Assembly (NCBI GenBank): GCA_030065315.1
Contig: JASJDB010000004.1
Location: 1 to 43,182, forward strand
DNA length: 43,182 nt
Reading direction: 5' to 3'
Source: Xenococcaceae cyanobacterium MO_167.B52
GTDB taxonomy: Bacteria > Cyanobacteriota > Cyanobacteriia > Cyanobacteriales > Xenococcaceae
The stretch's first letter is position 1, and every line of letters starts with the position of its first letter. The position numbers were made by a program, and so were the translations under genes. Positions 19,450 to 29,151 of this stretch are shown here, piece after piece. The notes under the pieces are model-generated. The model saw nothing but the letters and a program-made list of their open reading frames with translations, was not told where the DNA came from and did not search any database.

Positions 19450-20217
19450 TTAGCTATATCTTAAAACTCTAATTAAAGTCCCCTCAGCAGGTAAATCCGA
19501 AGGTCTTATGGAAATTTTATTAGTATTTAGTCTCTTAATGCCCATTCCTGATGCTAATTTCAAGAACTCATCTACCCCTACTAGGTCACAAGCATTTTCA
19601 TCCGCTGCACTGGTACGATATTGAGTGGGAATTACAACGCGAGGGTTTAGCACATCGATCGCCTGTTTTGCTTCTTGAGGATTATAGGATTTCGCCCCTC
19701 CGCCTACAGGAATTAATAAAACATCTGGGCGACCCATTAAGATTTTTTCCTCAACACCAATGGGAGCTGCTGCACCTCCTAAATGGAGAATTCTCACTCC
19801 TCCTTGATTCCAACCCCAAACTATATTGTTGCCAAAGCGTCTTCCTCCTTCTTTATCGTGGGGAGTAGTAATACCCTGGAATCTGATGTTTTTAATTTTA
19901 TAGTCGCCAGATTTAGTAATAATTCTGGGATTTCCTGCCACTTCTTCTACTGCGCCTTCATCCAGTAGGAAGCTACTAATTAAAACTAAATCTGCTGGTA
20001 CTTTAGGAGAGGGATATTTTGCTGTACAACCAATGGGGCGAAAAGGATTAACCAGGACTCTTAAACCGTTACCCGCAAATAAAAAGCAAGTATGTCCCAG
20101 ATAGGTTATGGTAACTGATGTTCTGGAACTCTGTGCCAGGGTAGTTTTTGCCCCCGTCAAGCCAAGAGCAGTTAAGATACTGATTCCACCGTAATGTATT
20201 AATTGTCGCCGTTTCAT
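19450..20217 (-). CDS. MBL-fold (UlaG-like) metal-dependent hydrolase with N-terminal signal
   Basis: 255 aa; VTITYLGHTCFLF, ILHLGGAAAPIG, DVLLIPVGGGAKSYNPQEAKQAI. Confidence 0.8.
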   Translation of the reverse strand: MKRRQLIHYGGISILTALGLTGAKTTLAQSSRTSVTITYLGHTCFLFAGNGLRVLVNPFRPIGCTAKYPSPKVPADLVLISSFLLDEGAVEEVAGNPRIITKSGDYKIKNIRFQGITTPHDKEGGRRFGNNIVWGWNQGGVRILHLGGAAAPIGVEEKILMGRPDVLLIPVGGGAKSYNPQEAKQAIDVLNPRVVIPTQYRTSAADENACDLVGVDEFLKLASGMGIKRLNTNKISIRPSDLPAEGTLIRVLRYS

Positions 20218-20825
20218 ACTTTGCTTGTTTGCTTTACTACCAAAGATTCTAAGAAATTACGCAGTAGTTGTTTACCCGAATTGGTTAAGATACTCTCTGG
20301 ATGAAATTGGACTCCTTGAATGTGGGGATAGTTCCGATGACGTACGCCCATAATCGTACCATCCTCTGTCCAAGCTGTGACTTCTAATGTGTCGGGAATT
20401 GTAGAACGGTCGATTACTAAACTGTGATAACGAGTGGCAGTAAAGGGAGATTCAATGTTTTTAAATACTCCTATGTTTGAATGATGTACTGGAGAAGTTT
20501 TGCCGTGCATTAACACTGGTGCAGAGACAACCTGACCACCGAAGACTTGTCCAATACTTTGATGACCCAGACATACTCCTAAGATGGAAATGCGATCGCC
20601 TAATTGTTTAATTAATTGTAAAGAGATTCCTGCATCTTCGGGACGACCAGGACCAGGGGAAATTACAATTCCATCTGGCTGAAGTTTTTTAATCGTTTCT
20701 AAATCGATTTTGTCGTTGCGATAAACTTGTATTTCTTTAGCTACAGGTAACTCCTGCCCTAATTCACCTAAATATTGGACTAAATTATAGGTAAAACTGT
20801 CGTAGTTATCAATAACGATAATCAA
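20214..20825 (-). CDS. trpG: Anthranilate/aminodeoxychorismate synthase glutamine amidotransferase component II
   Basis: 203 aa; IVIDNYDSFTYNLVQYLGELG, GVCLGHQSIGQVFGG, GVQFHPESILT. Confidence 0.93.
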   Translation of the reverse strand: MIIVIDNYDSFTYNLVQYLGELGQELPVAKEIQVYRNDKIDLETIKKLQPDGIVISPGPGRPEDAGISLQLIKQLGDRISILGVCLGHQSIGQVFGGQVVSAPVLMHGKTSPVHHSNIGVFKNIESPFTATRYHSLVIDRSTIPDTLEVTAWTEDGTIMGVRHRNYPHIQGVQFHPESILTNSGKQLLRNFLESLVVKQTSKV

Positions 20826-20837
20826 ATTGGCACTCCT

Positions 20838-21341
20838 TTATCCTAGGGAAAAGATGAGTTGGAATAATGGTGGTAATAAAATCCAGATTGCTACAAAAAC
20901 TGCTGCGATCGCAGATATTAGAACAGCCCCAGCAGCGCAGTCTTTGGCAATTTTCGCCAGATCATGATAAGTCTGTTTAACAGTTAGATCAACTACTGAC
21001 TCGATTGCTGTATTGAGTAATTCTAAGACCATTACCATAGCGCAGGTGAGGGTAACTAGAGCCATTTCTACCGCACTAACCCTTAAAAAAAGACCCAAGC
21101 TTACTGCCAGAGTCCCGATTACTGTATGGATACGGAAGTTTCTTTGAGTAAGAAAAGCATATCGCACTCCCGCCCAAGCATATTTAAAACTTAAAAATAA
21201 GTTAGGTGCAACTTGCCAAGCTAAATTCCTCAAAATGTGCTTTTTAGAACCCGAACCAGATACAAAATCTTGAGCTATTACTGAAGGATCAGTATCAAAC
21301 CAAGATATACTCCTCACTTTCCCATTTGTAGATTCAGTCAT
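20838..21341 (-). CDS. dgkA: Diacylglycerol kinase family protein
   Basis: 167 aa; FKYAWAGVRYAFLTQRNFRIH, LELLNTAIESVVDL, AKDCAAGAVL. Confidence 0.93.
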   Translation of the reverse strand: MTESTNGKVRSISWFDTDPSVIAQDFVSGSGSKKHILRNLAWQVAPNLFLSFKYAWAGVRYAFLTQRNFRIHTVIGTLAVSLGLFLRVSAVEMALVTLTCAMVMVLELLNTAIESVVDLTVKQTYHDLAKIAKDCAAGAVLISAIAAVFVAIWILLPPLFQLIFSLG

Positions 21342-21456
21342 AGTAGTCTTAAAAAAGTTTTGTTAAAATTTACTACAGCTACCTTTATACTTCGCCATAT
21401 ATTAGCTTACGTCCATTAAATCATTATGTTCATGGAAAACAGCATTAGAGTCAATG

Positions 21457-21960
21457 CTAATTAGGAATTAAGATCATTTTCATTAATTCTGCTTGCTTTG
21501 CCAACATTTTTTCCAAACTAAATTCATCTGGATGATCCCATCCCAAAAGATGAAGTAACCCGTGAGTAGCTAACCATCCAATTTCCTCTATTAAAGAATG
21601 TTGACGTTCCTGAGCTTGTTGATTTGCCGTATCTAAAGAGATAATAATATCTCCTAAATATAAAGGTTCGTTTAAGTCTTCTGGTTGAAATACTTCCGAT
21701 TCTAAAGCAGCAAAAGCTAGAACATCAGTTGGTTGGTCTTTATGACGATATTGAGCGTTGAAAGTTTGAATTTCGCGATCGCCAGTAAGACGCAAACTCA
21801 ACTCATAATTGTTGCCAGGTGGCACATCAGGATGTAGTGCTTCTAGCCAAGATTGAAACCAATCAGACCAAGGAATCAGACTTAAACAGGTTTCTGTAAT
21901 GCTCAAATCATCTTCAAAGAATTGATAACTATTCTCTATATAAGCTGTTATGTTAATCAC
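21457..21960 (-). CDS. ybeY: Endoribonuclease YbeY (rRNA maturation)
   Basis: 167 aa; QYRHKDQPTDVLAF, LGDIIIS, THGLLHLLGWDH. Confidence 0.96.
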   Translation of the reverse strand: MINITAYIENSYQFFEDDLSITETCLSLIPWSDWFQSWLEALHPDVPPGNNYELSLRLTGDREIQTFNAQYRHKDQPTDVLAFAALESEVFQPEDLNEPLYLGDIIISLDTANQQAQERQHSLIEEIGWLATHGLLHLLGWDHPDEFSLEKMLAKQAELMKMILIPN

Positions 21961-22151
21961 GGCTTAGTTAGATAAGATAAACCAATTAATACCGTAAACA
22001 AGCCTAACATCGTTAAAAAGAAATGTTTTAAAGATTTACCTCCTTTCCGCACCATATTACGCATTGCTAGTTTCACATAGCTATCTGTAGGCTTGGGTTC
22101 TTTTTGTGACGTAACTTCGACTTCTTTTGTTTCAGGAGAAATATCACTCAT
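21957..22151 (-). CDS. DUF3285 family protein
   Basis: 64 aa; KLAMRNMVRKGGKSLKHFFLTMLGLFTVLIGLSYLT; adjacent to ybeY. Confidence 0.8.
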   Translation of the reverse strand: MSDISPETKEVEVTSQKEPKPTDSYVKLAMRNMVRKGGKSLKHFFLTMLGLFTVLIGLSYLTKP

Positions 22152-22201
22152 TATCTTTACAAATCGTAATAATTATTTAGATATCTATTATACTTCAGAG
22201 T

Positions 22202-23026
22202 TCACTTCAATTTCTTGAAAGTCATATACAATTCAGCACTCTTTTGGAATGGAATTATTGAAGTAGTTGATGATAAATGTTTTAATAATTTCCATATAAA
22301 CAAGGCAACAAAGGCAGGATTATTAATTAAATATCTTTGCCAAAGTCTTTTAGGCTCTTGACTAAAACGATATAACCACTCGAAACCTATTTTCATCATC
22401 CAACGCGGTGCTTGGTCAACTTCTCCACTGTGAAAACTAAAAGCAGCACCCACACCTATCATCACTGTTTGTAGTTTATTTTTTTGTCTTGCCATCCACT
22501 GTTCTTGTTTGGGACATCCCAAACCGACAAAGACTACTTTGGCACCTGAATGATGTATTCTCTCTCTATCTTCTGTTTCTTCTTGTTCCGTTAGGGGACG
22601 AAACGGCGGAGCATGAGTACCAGCAATAATTAGATTAGGAAACTTTTGTTTAAGATTATTTTGCAGTTTTTCTAAAGTACTAGTTTTTCCACCATAAAGA
22701 TAGATTGGTATCCCCATTTTAGCAGCGTGATCGCACCACTCCATCATTAAATCGGGTCCATATACCCTAGTTTGATTTTTTATTCCCAGTAGCCTCATTC
22801 CCCATACTAAAGGCATCCCATCAGGAGTTACTAATTCCGCATTGTTTAATATCTCCCGATACTTACGATCCCAATAACCCATCATCACCACATGAACATT
22901 GGCAGCCACAATGTAACAAGAAGTATGATTTTTTACCCAATGAGTAATGCGATTACAAGCATCCTGATAACTAGTATTATGAATAAAGGTAGATATGATG
23001 CGGACTTTCTTAACTAATTGCTTCAC
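22202..23026 (-). CDS. WecG/TagA/CpsF family glycosyltransferase
   Basis: 274 aa; VTPDGMPLVWGMRLLG, RVYGPDLM, FVGLGCPKQEQWMARQ, GVGAAFSFHSG. Confidence 0.93.
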   Translation of the reverse strand: MKQLVKKVRIISTFIHNTSYQDACNRITHWVKNHTSCYIVAANVHVVMMGYWDRKYREILNNAELVTPDGMPLVWGMRLLGIKNQTRVYGPDLMMEWCDHAAKMGIPIYLYGGKTSTLEKLQNNLKQKFPNLIIAGTHAPPFRPLTEQEETEDRERIHHSGAKVVFVGLGCPKQEQWMARQKNKLQTVMIGVGAAFSFHSGEVDQAPRWMMKIGFEWLYRFSQEPKRLWQRYLINNPAFVALFIWKLLKHLSSTTSIIPFQKSAELYMTFKKLK

Positions 23027-23377
23027 TGCTAAACTATCTCAATACTTTTGAAGGCTACAGTCACAGAATGCCCAAAAAAGATCGCAATTCTATCTTTTAA
23101 AAATAATTGAAATTGTTGTATCGTAAGAATCTTTAATCAATGCACGTAAACAAGTACTCAAGCAAAATTATTTACACATTTTGATATTAATTAGAAGTAG
23201 CTGTATCTTTTTTCTGTTCCTTGTTCCCTATTTCCTCTCTGACGCGAAGCCCTAAAGGACTAACTTTATGCCCTAAAGGATTCCCTAACGGTCTCGGAGC
23301 GATATCCTTTAGGACGTGTCGCGAATCCTTTAGGGCAACTGTGTAATTTATTGTGTGCAAGTACTTAACTTAATTCA

Positions 23378-23689
23378 TTAATCAGATAATAGTTTATTTA
23401 GGGTTTCGTATATATCTTTTTTCTCGCCTTGTTTTCTAATTCCCGCACCAATAATAATAACTACAATTTCTTCTCTATCGACGCGATAAACTATACGATA
23501 ACGTTGTCCCAAAACCCTGATGCTACGATATCCCTTTAATTTGCCAGATAAAGCTTTTCCTTGCTTATCTGGCTCATGTTTAAGTTTTTCTATACGGTTA
23601 CTTAATCCTTTTTGTTGCCTTTTATCTTTGATTTTACTTAGCATTTCTATCGCTAAAGGGGTAATTTTTATCTTATATTCCATTACCAA
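23378..23689 (-). CDS. RelE/ParE-family type II toxin
   Basis: 103 aa; LSGKLKGYRSIRVLGQRYRIVYRVDREEIVVIIIGAG. Confidence 0.88.
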   Translation of the reverse strand: MVMEYKIKITPLAIEMLSKIKDKRQQKGLSNRIEKLKHEPDKQGKALSGKLKGYRSIRVLGQRYRIVYRVDREEIVVIIIGAGIRKQGEKKDIYETLNKLLSD

Positions 23690-23946
23690 CCTAATTGCGG
23701 TTTAGCTTCTGCCCAGCTTACGGTTTCTCCTTCTATATCTTGTTTGATTCCTTCCTTTAGCTGAGTAGTGAATTCTTTATCTTCTAATATTTCCAAGGTT
23801 TCTAGTAAAGACTCCATTTGCTCATAGCTAATAGTTACCATTACTGGCTTACCATGTTTAGTGATAATAATTGGCTCATCCGCCAGCTTTTCAGGTAAAG
23901 CTAATAATTGTTTTCTGGCTTCAGTGATAGTTAAATATTTGGACAT
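23683..23946 (-). CDS. Phd/YefM-family antitoxin
   Basis: MSKYLTITEARKQLLALPEKL..EPIIITKHGKPVMVTISYEQ; overlaps the toxin start. Start moved to MSKYL. Confidence 0.88.
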   Translation of the reverse strand: MSKYLTITEARKQLLALPEKLADEPIIITKHGKPVMVTISYEQMESLLETLEILEDKEFTTQLKEGIKQDIEGETVSWAEAKPQLGW

Positions 23947-23990
23947 AAAATATACATTAAAGTGTACATTTAAGTCTATCATAATTTTGT

Positions 23991-24185
23991 TTATTTATTG
24001 CTTCTTGCACAGTAATTAATGCGATCGCAAGCATCCTGATAATTGGTATTATGAAGAAAGGTAGATACGATGGGGACTTTCTTAACTAATTGCTTCACTT
24101 CATAAACTATCTCAATACTTCTGAAGGCTACAGTTACAGAATGCCCAAAAAAGAAAGCTAGAATTGCGATCATTTTTTTTAGCAT
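23991..24185 (-). pseudogene. Truncated duplicate of the wecG-like gene 5' end
   Basis: EVKQLVKKVPIVSTFLHNTNYQDACDRIN matches MKQLVKKVRIISTFIHNTSYQDACNRIT of the gene at 22202-23026; the flanking DNA is duplicated too. Confidence 0.85.
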
Positions 24186-24210
24186 TGTTCAATGTCAAAG
24201 GGATAAAACT

Positions 24211-24795
24211 ATGACTCAGGAATTAATAGAACTAAGAGCCAGTATTCTGGAAGGAAGATATGAAGACGCACTAGATATTGTTGATGAGCTAGAGGAAATG
24301 AGCAAAAAATCAATTCTACGAAATATTGTGTCTTTCTTAATTAGGTTAATGGTTCATTTAATTAAAAATCAATTAGAACAGCGTCTAACTAATTCGTGGA
24401 TTGCATCTATCTCTAACTCTGTGATTGAAATACAAAGTCTGAATCTTAAAGATAATGGGAAATCCTGTCTTGGTGCGCGTTCCCTTGCGTCTTACGCCGC
24501 CCTAAAGGATACCGCTCCGCATAACGCGGGGTCGCACCGCTACTATATCAAACAAGATGAATGGCAATCTTATTTGGAAGAAGCGATCGAAAGAGCTATT
24601 CGTCCTGCCAGTGTAGAAGTCATGGAAGGAAAGTTAAAAGCCTCTGTAATTTCTGCTCAATGCGATCGTGAAAATCTTATTGAAATTAGCAATAAGCTAT
24701 TAGAATTGACTTATCAATATCCTGTCAAAAATTTACCTCAGCAAATAGATAGAGTTTTGGCTGATTTACCTGGTGGAAAAGAATGGTTTGATTAG
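24211..24795 (+). CDS. DUF29 family protein carrying an in-frame repeat insertion
   Basis: 194 aa; ELRASILEGRYEDALDIVDELEEMSKKSILRNI.. and YYIKQDEWQSYLEEAIERAI; insertion codes CLGARSLASYAALKDTAPHNAGSHR. Confidence 0.75.
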   Translation: MTQELIELRASILEGRYEDALDIVDELEEMSKKSILRNIVSFLIRLMVHLIKNQLEQRLTNSWIASISNSVIEIQSLNLKDNGKSCLGARSLASYAALKDTAPHNAGSHRYYIKQDEWQSYLEEAIERAIRPASVEVMEGKLKASVISAQCDRENLIEISNKLLELTYQYPVKNLPQQIDRVLADLPGGKEWFD

Positions 24796-24830
24796 TGTTA
24801 CTTAGATTTATTGAAAAATATAAAAAATAA

Positions 24831-26012
24831 CTAACTTATTATACTCTTGTAAACTTGCTCTGTTTGATTTGCCAATATTTTCCAACTAAATTTAGATTCT
24901 ACTTTTTTTTGCCCCTCCAATCCCATCTGCTTGGCTTTATATGGGTTCAGTAATAGTTCACAAATTGCATTAGCAATTGCTTCTGGTTTTTGTTCAACTA
25001 AATAACCATCTTGATCATGAGTAACCACTTCAGCAACAGCAGGTATATTGCACCCAATAACTGGTTTAGCAAAACTCCAAGCTTCTGTATATACACCACC
25101 GAAACTTTCTTGAGTTGAAGGAACACAAAGTAAGTTACAAGCAGCTAAGGCATTAGTTTTTTCTTGTAAATCAACTTTGCCTAAACGATGAATACGTCTA
25201 TCTTGAAATGCCTTAAAATAAGTTTCTGAGTTACCTACTTGTGGTCCTATAAAAACAAAATTAGTTTCGGGAATTTTTTCCCAAACTAAAGAGGTTGCTT
25301 GTAGTAATTGTTGATATCCCTTGTAGAGGTAGTGTTGTCCTAGAAAAAGGACAATGGGTTTTTCAATATTATGTTTTTTCTTAAAAGCTTTAACATCGAC
25401 TTCTTTTGCTAAAATTGCACCATGTCCCGTAACATGAATTTTTTCTGCTTCTACTCCTAATTTTATTAATATTTTCTTTTCTGCCTGAGTAAGAGCAATA
25501 ACAGCATCAGCTAATTTATATAATTTGAGATAGGCACGATAACGCCAACCAGTCCAACGAGGATGATGTACAGGAGTTAAAATAAAGGGAATATTTTGTT
25601 TTTTAGCAGCATAATAGGAAGCATAACTTAATCCTTCTCTACCAATCCTTACATTATGAATTAAATCTGCATTACTAGCATAAGAGGATAAATGTTTTTC
25701 TAGACAAGAAGCAATTTTAGGTAAAGCAATATCCATTAAAGGATAATAAATGGGAATGAAAGGAAGCAAACTTAGCTTTTCTTTTGCAGATAATCCCAAC
25801 TGATGTACTTGAATACCATCAATATCATATTTATTATCGATTGTTGGCGCATTAATAGTTGTTCCTAATAACCAATCTGTACGATTTTGTTTCCAATGAC
25901 TTACTACTTGAATTTGATGTTTTTTATTTAATTGTTGTGCTAATAAATGTTGATGGAGTTGTGCGCCACCAATATAGGGAGGATAAGCTGTTAAGGTATA
26001 AAGTAATTGCAT
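24831..26012 (-). CDS. Glycosyltransferase family 4 (GT-B)
   Basis: 393 aa; PPYIGGAQLHQHLLAQQL, PSTQESFGGVYTEAWSFAKPVIG. Confidence 0.9.
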   Translation of the reverse strand: MQLLYTLTAYPPYIGGAQLHQHLLAQQLNKKHQIQVVSHWKQNRTDWLLGTTINAPTIDNKYDIDGIQVHQLGLSAKEKLSLLPFIPIYYPLMDIALPKIASCLEKHLSSYASNADLIHNVRIGREGLSYASYYAAKKQNIPFILTPVHHPRWTGWRYRAYLKLYKLADAVIALTQAEKKILIKLGVEAEKIHVTGHGAILAKEVDVKAFKKKHNIEKPIVLFLGQHYLYKGYQQLLQATSLVWEKIPETNFVFIGPQVGNSETYFKAFQDRRIHRLGKVDLQEKTNALAACNLLCVPSTQESFGGVYTEAWSFAKPVIGCNIPAVAEVVTHDQDGYLVEQKPEAIANAICELLLNPYKAKQMGLEGQKKVESKFSWKILANQTEQVYKSIIS

Positions 26013-26115
26013 CTGGGATAAATCTAATCATAAACTCCTTTGCACAATTAGTTTTCCCAATTTGCTAATTATTTTTGCGGTTGTTTCTAGTTTGTATTCA
26101 CAAATTAGTCATTAT

Positions 26116-26502
26116 TTATTTTTTAACAGAAACTGGATAAGGAACAAATTTTTTATCGCGAGTAATAATTGTCAGATTTTCACAAATTGCTTGTGCTATT
26201 AAAATACGATCAAATGGATCTTGATGATGAAGTGGTAACTCTTCAATCTTCAAAACGTGAATCATTCGGATATCGAGAGTGTTAATACCGTCTAGGGATA
26301 ATTGTTCGGCAACTAATTGAGGAAGGGGTTGAGGAATTGTAAGTTTGTCGATAGCGACCTTAATGGCAATTTCCCAAATACTGGCTACCGAAAGAAATAA
26401 CTCGTTGTTAGGATCTGCAATGGCTTGTTGCATCGAAGAGGTTAATTTTTGTGGTTCACTCAACCACCATAACCAGCAATGAGTATCCAAAAGTAGTTTC
26501 AA
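26116..26502 (-). CDS. PIN-domain toxin (VapC-like)
   Basis: 128 aa; LLLDTHCWLWWLSEPQKL, SVASIWEIAIKV, DPFDRILIAQAI. Confidence 0.9.
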   Translation of the reverse strand: MKLLLDTHCWLWWLSEPQKLTSSMQQAIADPNNELFLSVASIWEIAIKVAIDKLTIPQPLPQLVAEQLSLDGINTLDIRMIHVLKIEELPLHHQDPFDRILIAQAICENLTIITRDKKFVPYPVSVKK

Positions 26503-26741
26503 GCTTCTTCTCCTTCAAATAAACGAAGGATTTGTTCGTCTACCTCGTCAAAATTTTCGGCAATTTTAATTTGACCCGCTAGTCTTCCTGGAGTGCGAGG
26601 ATTAGTAGTAGATTTTTGATAAGGGGAAAGTTTCGCTACAGGTACTCCTCGATTAGCAATAATAAATTCTTCCCCCAACGCTACCCGTGTCAGTAGTTTG
26701 GACAACTGAGTTTTGGCTTGGTGAATATTGATGATTTCCAT
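26499..26741 (-). CDS. Phd/YefM-family antitoxin
   Basis: 80 aa; MEIINIHQAKTQLSKLLTRVALGEEFIIANRGVPVAKL; overlaps the PIN gene by 4 nt. Confidence 0.9.
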   Translation of the reverse strand: MEIINIHQAKTQLSKLLTRVALGEEFIIANRGVPVAKLSPYQKSTTNPRTPGRLAGQIKIAENFDEVDEQILRLFEGEEA

Positions 26742-26742
26742 A

Positions 26743-26768
26743 TAGACTTAGTTTATAAACTAAGTCTA
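26743..26768. promoter_or_regulatory. Perfect 26-bp palindrome at the Phd/PIN operon start (candidate operator)
   Basis: TAGACTTAGTTTATAAACTAAGTCTA, 2 nt upstream of the antitoxin ATG and overlapping the upstream gene's stop codon. Confidence 0.7.
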
Positions 26769-28076
26769 GTATAGCAGTTGTTTGTTGGCAGCAATCTGGT
26801 AAACTTTTACTGTTTGTTCTGCACACTTTGACCAACTAAATTGTTTTGCTCTTTCAATTCCTTTTTGGGATAAAGTAGTTCTTAATTGAGAATCATTTAT
26901 TACTTTTAACAAGGCATGACATAATTCATCTTCTTGCTTTGGATCGATCATAATTCCTGCATCTCCAACTACTTCAGGTAAGGAGCTAGTATTAGAAGTA
27001 ATAACAGGAGTGCCACATTGCATCGCTTCTAAAGGAGGTAACCCAAACCCTTCATAAAGTGAAGGATAAACAAAGGCTGTAGCACCACTATATATTGCAC
27101 TTAAATCTTCATCAGGTACATACCCAGTAAAAATAATTCTTTTGTTTAAATCTGGATTTTGTTTTGCTGCTTTAAAAATGTTGTTATTTTTCCAACCGTT
27201 AACTCCGACTAAAACTAAATTAAGTTCTAAACTTGGATTATCTGCAACAATTTCTGAAAAACACTTAATTAGAAAACTTAAATTTTTTCTTGGTTCTAGA
27301 GTACAAAGACTAAGTATATAAGGCACATCAGGAATATTGTATTTGTTAATAGTAGAATTGATTAATTGTCTTTCTTTAACAGGATAAAAATAATTTGAAG
27401 CAGCCAAAGGAGTCACAAATACTCGTTCTGGATTCATTCCTGTATATTCACAAAAGTCATTTTTACTATGCTGAGATATACAAGTAATCCAATCTCGATT
27501 TTGCTCGATACTATTTAAAGTATTAATATATCTATCATGATCTTTTTGAGTAAAAAATCGAGGAAATAATATAGGAATAATATCATGAATTGTCAGAACT
27601 CTAGAAGTTTTATCTAGAATTTCTGAAGATGGTAAAGCATAATAGCAAGAATGATAAATATCATATTTTTCTTGCTTTAACAATAGGCGAATATCCCATT
27701 GAGAAATTTTAGGAATAATGATCTGTAAAGCACGAGCAAATTTATAAACCGAAATCTGACGATCTACATATTTATGAATTAAATATCTCTGAAGCTTAAT
27801 GATAGTTTCATAAAAATCATATAAATTGAGTTTACTTTGATAATAGGATCGAAAATATTTTTCTAAGTAATTAGAAGATTGAAAATAAATATTTGCGCTA
27901 ATATCATCCCAAATACTACTATATTTGTTTAAAGAGATTGCATCAAGACTAATGTTCGGGTTTTTAATTAATTCTAAAAGCAAAGATTCTACAACGCGAA
28001 AAATACCAGTTTTAGCTTTTGGATTTATATATCCTTGCCCTAAGATTGAAACATCATAAGCTATTTTCATAGTCAA
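26766..28076 (-). CDS. Glycosyltransferase family 4
   Basis: 436 aa; [58 protein letters not shown]. Confidence 0.93.
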   Translation of the reverse strand: MTMKIAYDVSILGQGYINPKAKTGIFRVVESLLLELIKNPNISLDAISLNKYSSIWDDISANIYFQSSNYLEKYFRSYYQSKLNLYDFYETIIKLQRYLIHKYVDRQISVYKFARALQIIIPKISQWDIRLLLKQEKYDIYHSCYYALPSSEILDKTSRVLTIHDIIPILFPRFFTQKDHDRYINTLNSIEQNRDWITCISQHSKNDFCEYTGMNPERVFVTPLAASNYFYPVKERQLINSTINKYNIPDVPYILSLCTLEPRKNLSFLIKCFSEIVADNPSLELNLVLVGVNGWKNNNIFKAAKQNPDLNKRIIFTGYVPDEDLSAIYSGATAFVYPSLYEGFGLPPLEAMQCGTPVITSNTSSLPEVVGDAGIMIDPKQEDELCHALLKVINDSQLRTTLSQKGIERAKQFSWSKCAEQTVKVYQIAANKQLLY

Positions 28077-28107
28077 CTATATTATCTATTGTGTTTATAT
28101 TTCTAAA

Positions 28108-28995
28108 TTACAACAACTCTCTTAAATGAAGACGAATTATATTTGGTAAAGGATTAATCAATAACATAATTAACCACAACTTTATTATCCGCTGATAAAT
28201 GTATGTAAAAATCCCAACAAAACCTAATAATTGATAATAATAAGCTAATTCAGCTTTCCAGTAAAAAGAAGATTTAATTTTAAAATAACCATAGCAACAC
28301 TCTAACAGAGATTTTGTAGCAAATAACCAAGATACAGAAGGATGATCGTTAAGACAAAAAGCTAAAGCTTGAGAATTAATTAGTAGTCTGTATCCATTTT
28401 TTTTTGCTAAATTAGTGTAAGTTGTATCTCCATGATAGTGAGGAAATAATATTGCGTTAGGATAACCTATTGTTTTTATTACTTGTAATGGAAAACAGAC
28501 GAAATTTCCATTTAAACCATCACACTCCAAATTCAATTCATTTAAGTTATGAATTGGCAAGATTTTGATATGTCGGCAAACAATACCACCATAGCTAGGC
28601 TTTCTTGTATCTGGATCCAAGGATTGACCACCCACAATTGTATTAGTATTAGATTTGCATAATTCTAGTAACCTCGCGATCGCGCCTGGTAAAGGATAGC
28701 AATCATCATTTAACCAAATAAAATACTCTGCACCTTGCTTGTAAGCGTATTTCATTCCCTTTTTAATTGCACCTGTCCACCATAAATTACCATCACCAAC
28801 AAGGACGGTTACATCAGGGTATGAAGAATTTATTGCTTCTGTTGTACCATCAAAAGAGCCATCATCAACTACTACAACATGATAGCGTTGTAAATCTCCA
28901 CTTTTATCTAGATGTTCTAAACACTTGAGAGTAATATTTTTGCGGTTATGGACTGGAATGATGATATAAACTGCTTCTTTAACAGCTACATTCAT
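28108..28995 (-). CDS. Glycosyltransferase family 2
   Basis: 295 aa; IIIPVHNRKNITLKCLEHL, VVVVDDGSFDGTTEAI, WLNDDCYP. Confidence 0.92.
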   Translation of the reverse strand: MNVAVKEAVYIIIPVHNRKNITLKCLEHLDKSGDLQRYHVVVVDDGSFDGTTEAINSSYPDVTVLVGDGNLWWTGAIKKGMKYAYKQGAEYFIWLNDDCYPLPGAIARLLELCKSNTNTIVGGQSLDPDTRKPSYGGIVCRHIKILPIHNLNELNLECDGLNGNFVCFPLQVIKTIGYPNAILFPHYHGDTTYTNLAKKNGYRLLINSQALAFCLNDHPSVSWLFATKSLLECCYGYFKIKSSFYWKAELAYYYQLLGFVGIFTYIYQRIIKLWLIMLLINPLPNIIRLHLRELL

Positions 28996-29151
28996 ATAGT
29001 TAGATGTGTATTAATTCATTTGATACTTCTTTAGTACCCAGATCCTCAAGTAAATTGATCGCAAGTAGAAAAATTTTTACACAATTACCTAAGAAGCGAT
29101 GATTTTACCAATTCTCAATTAGTCTGCCAAGAAATATTAAGGGGAAAAAAG

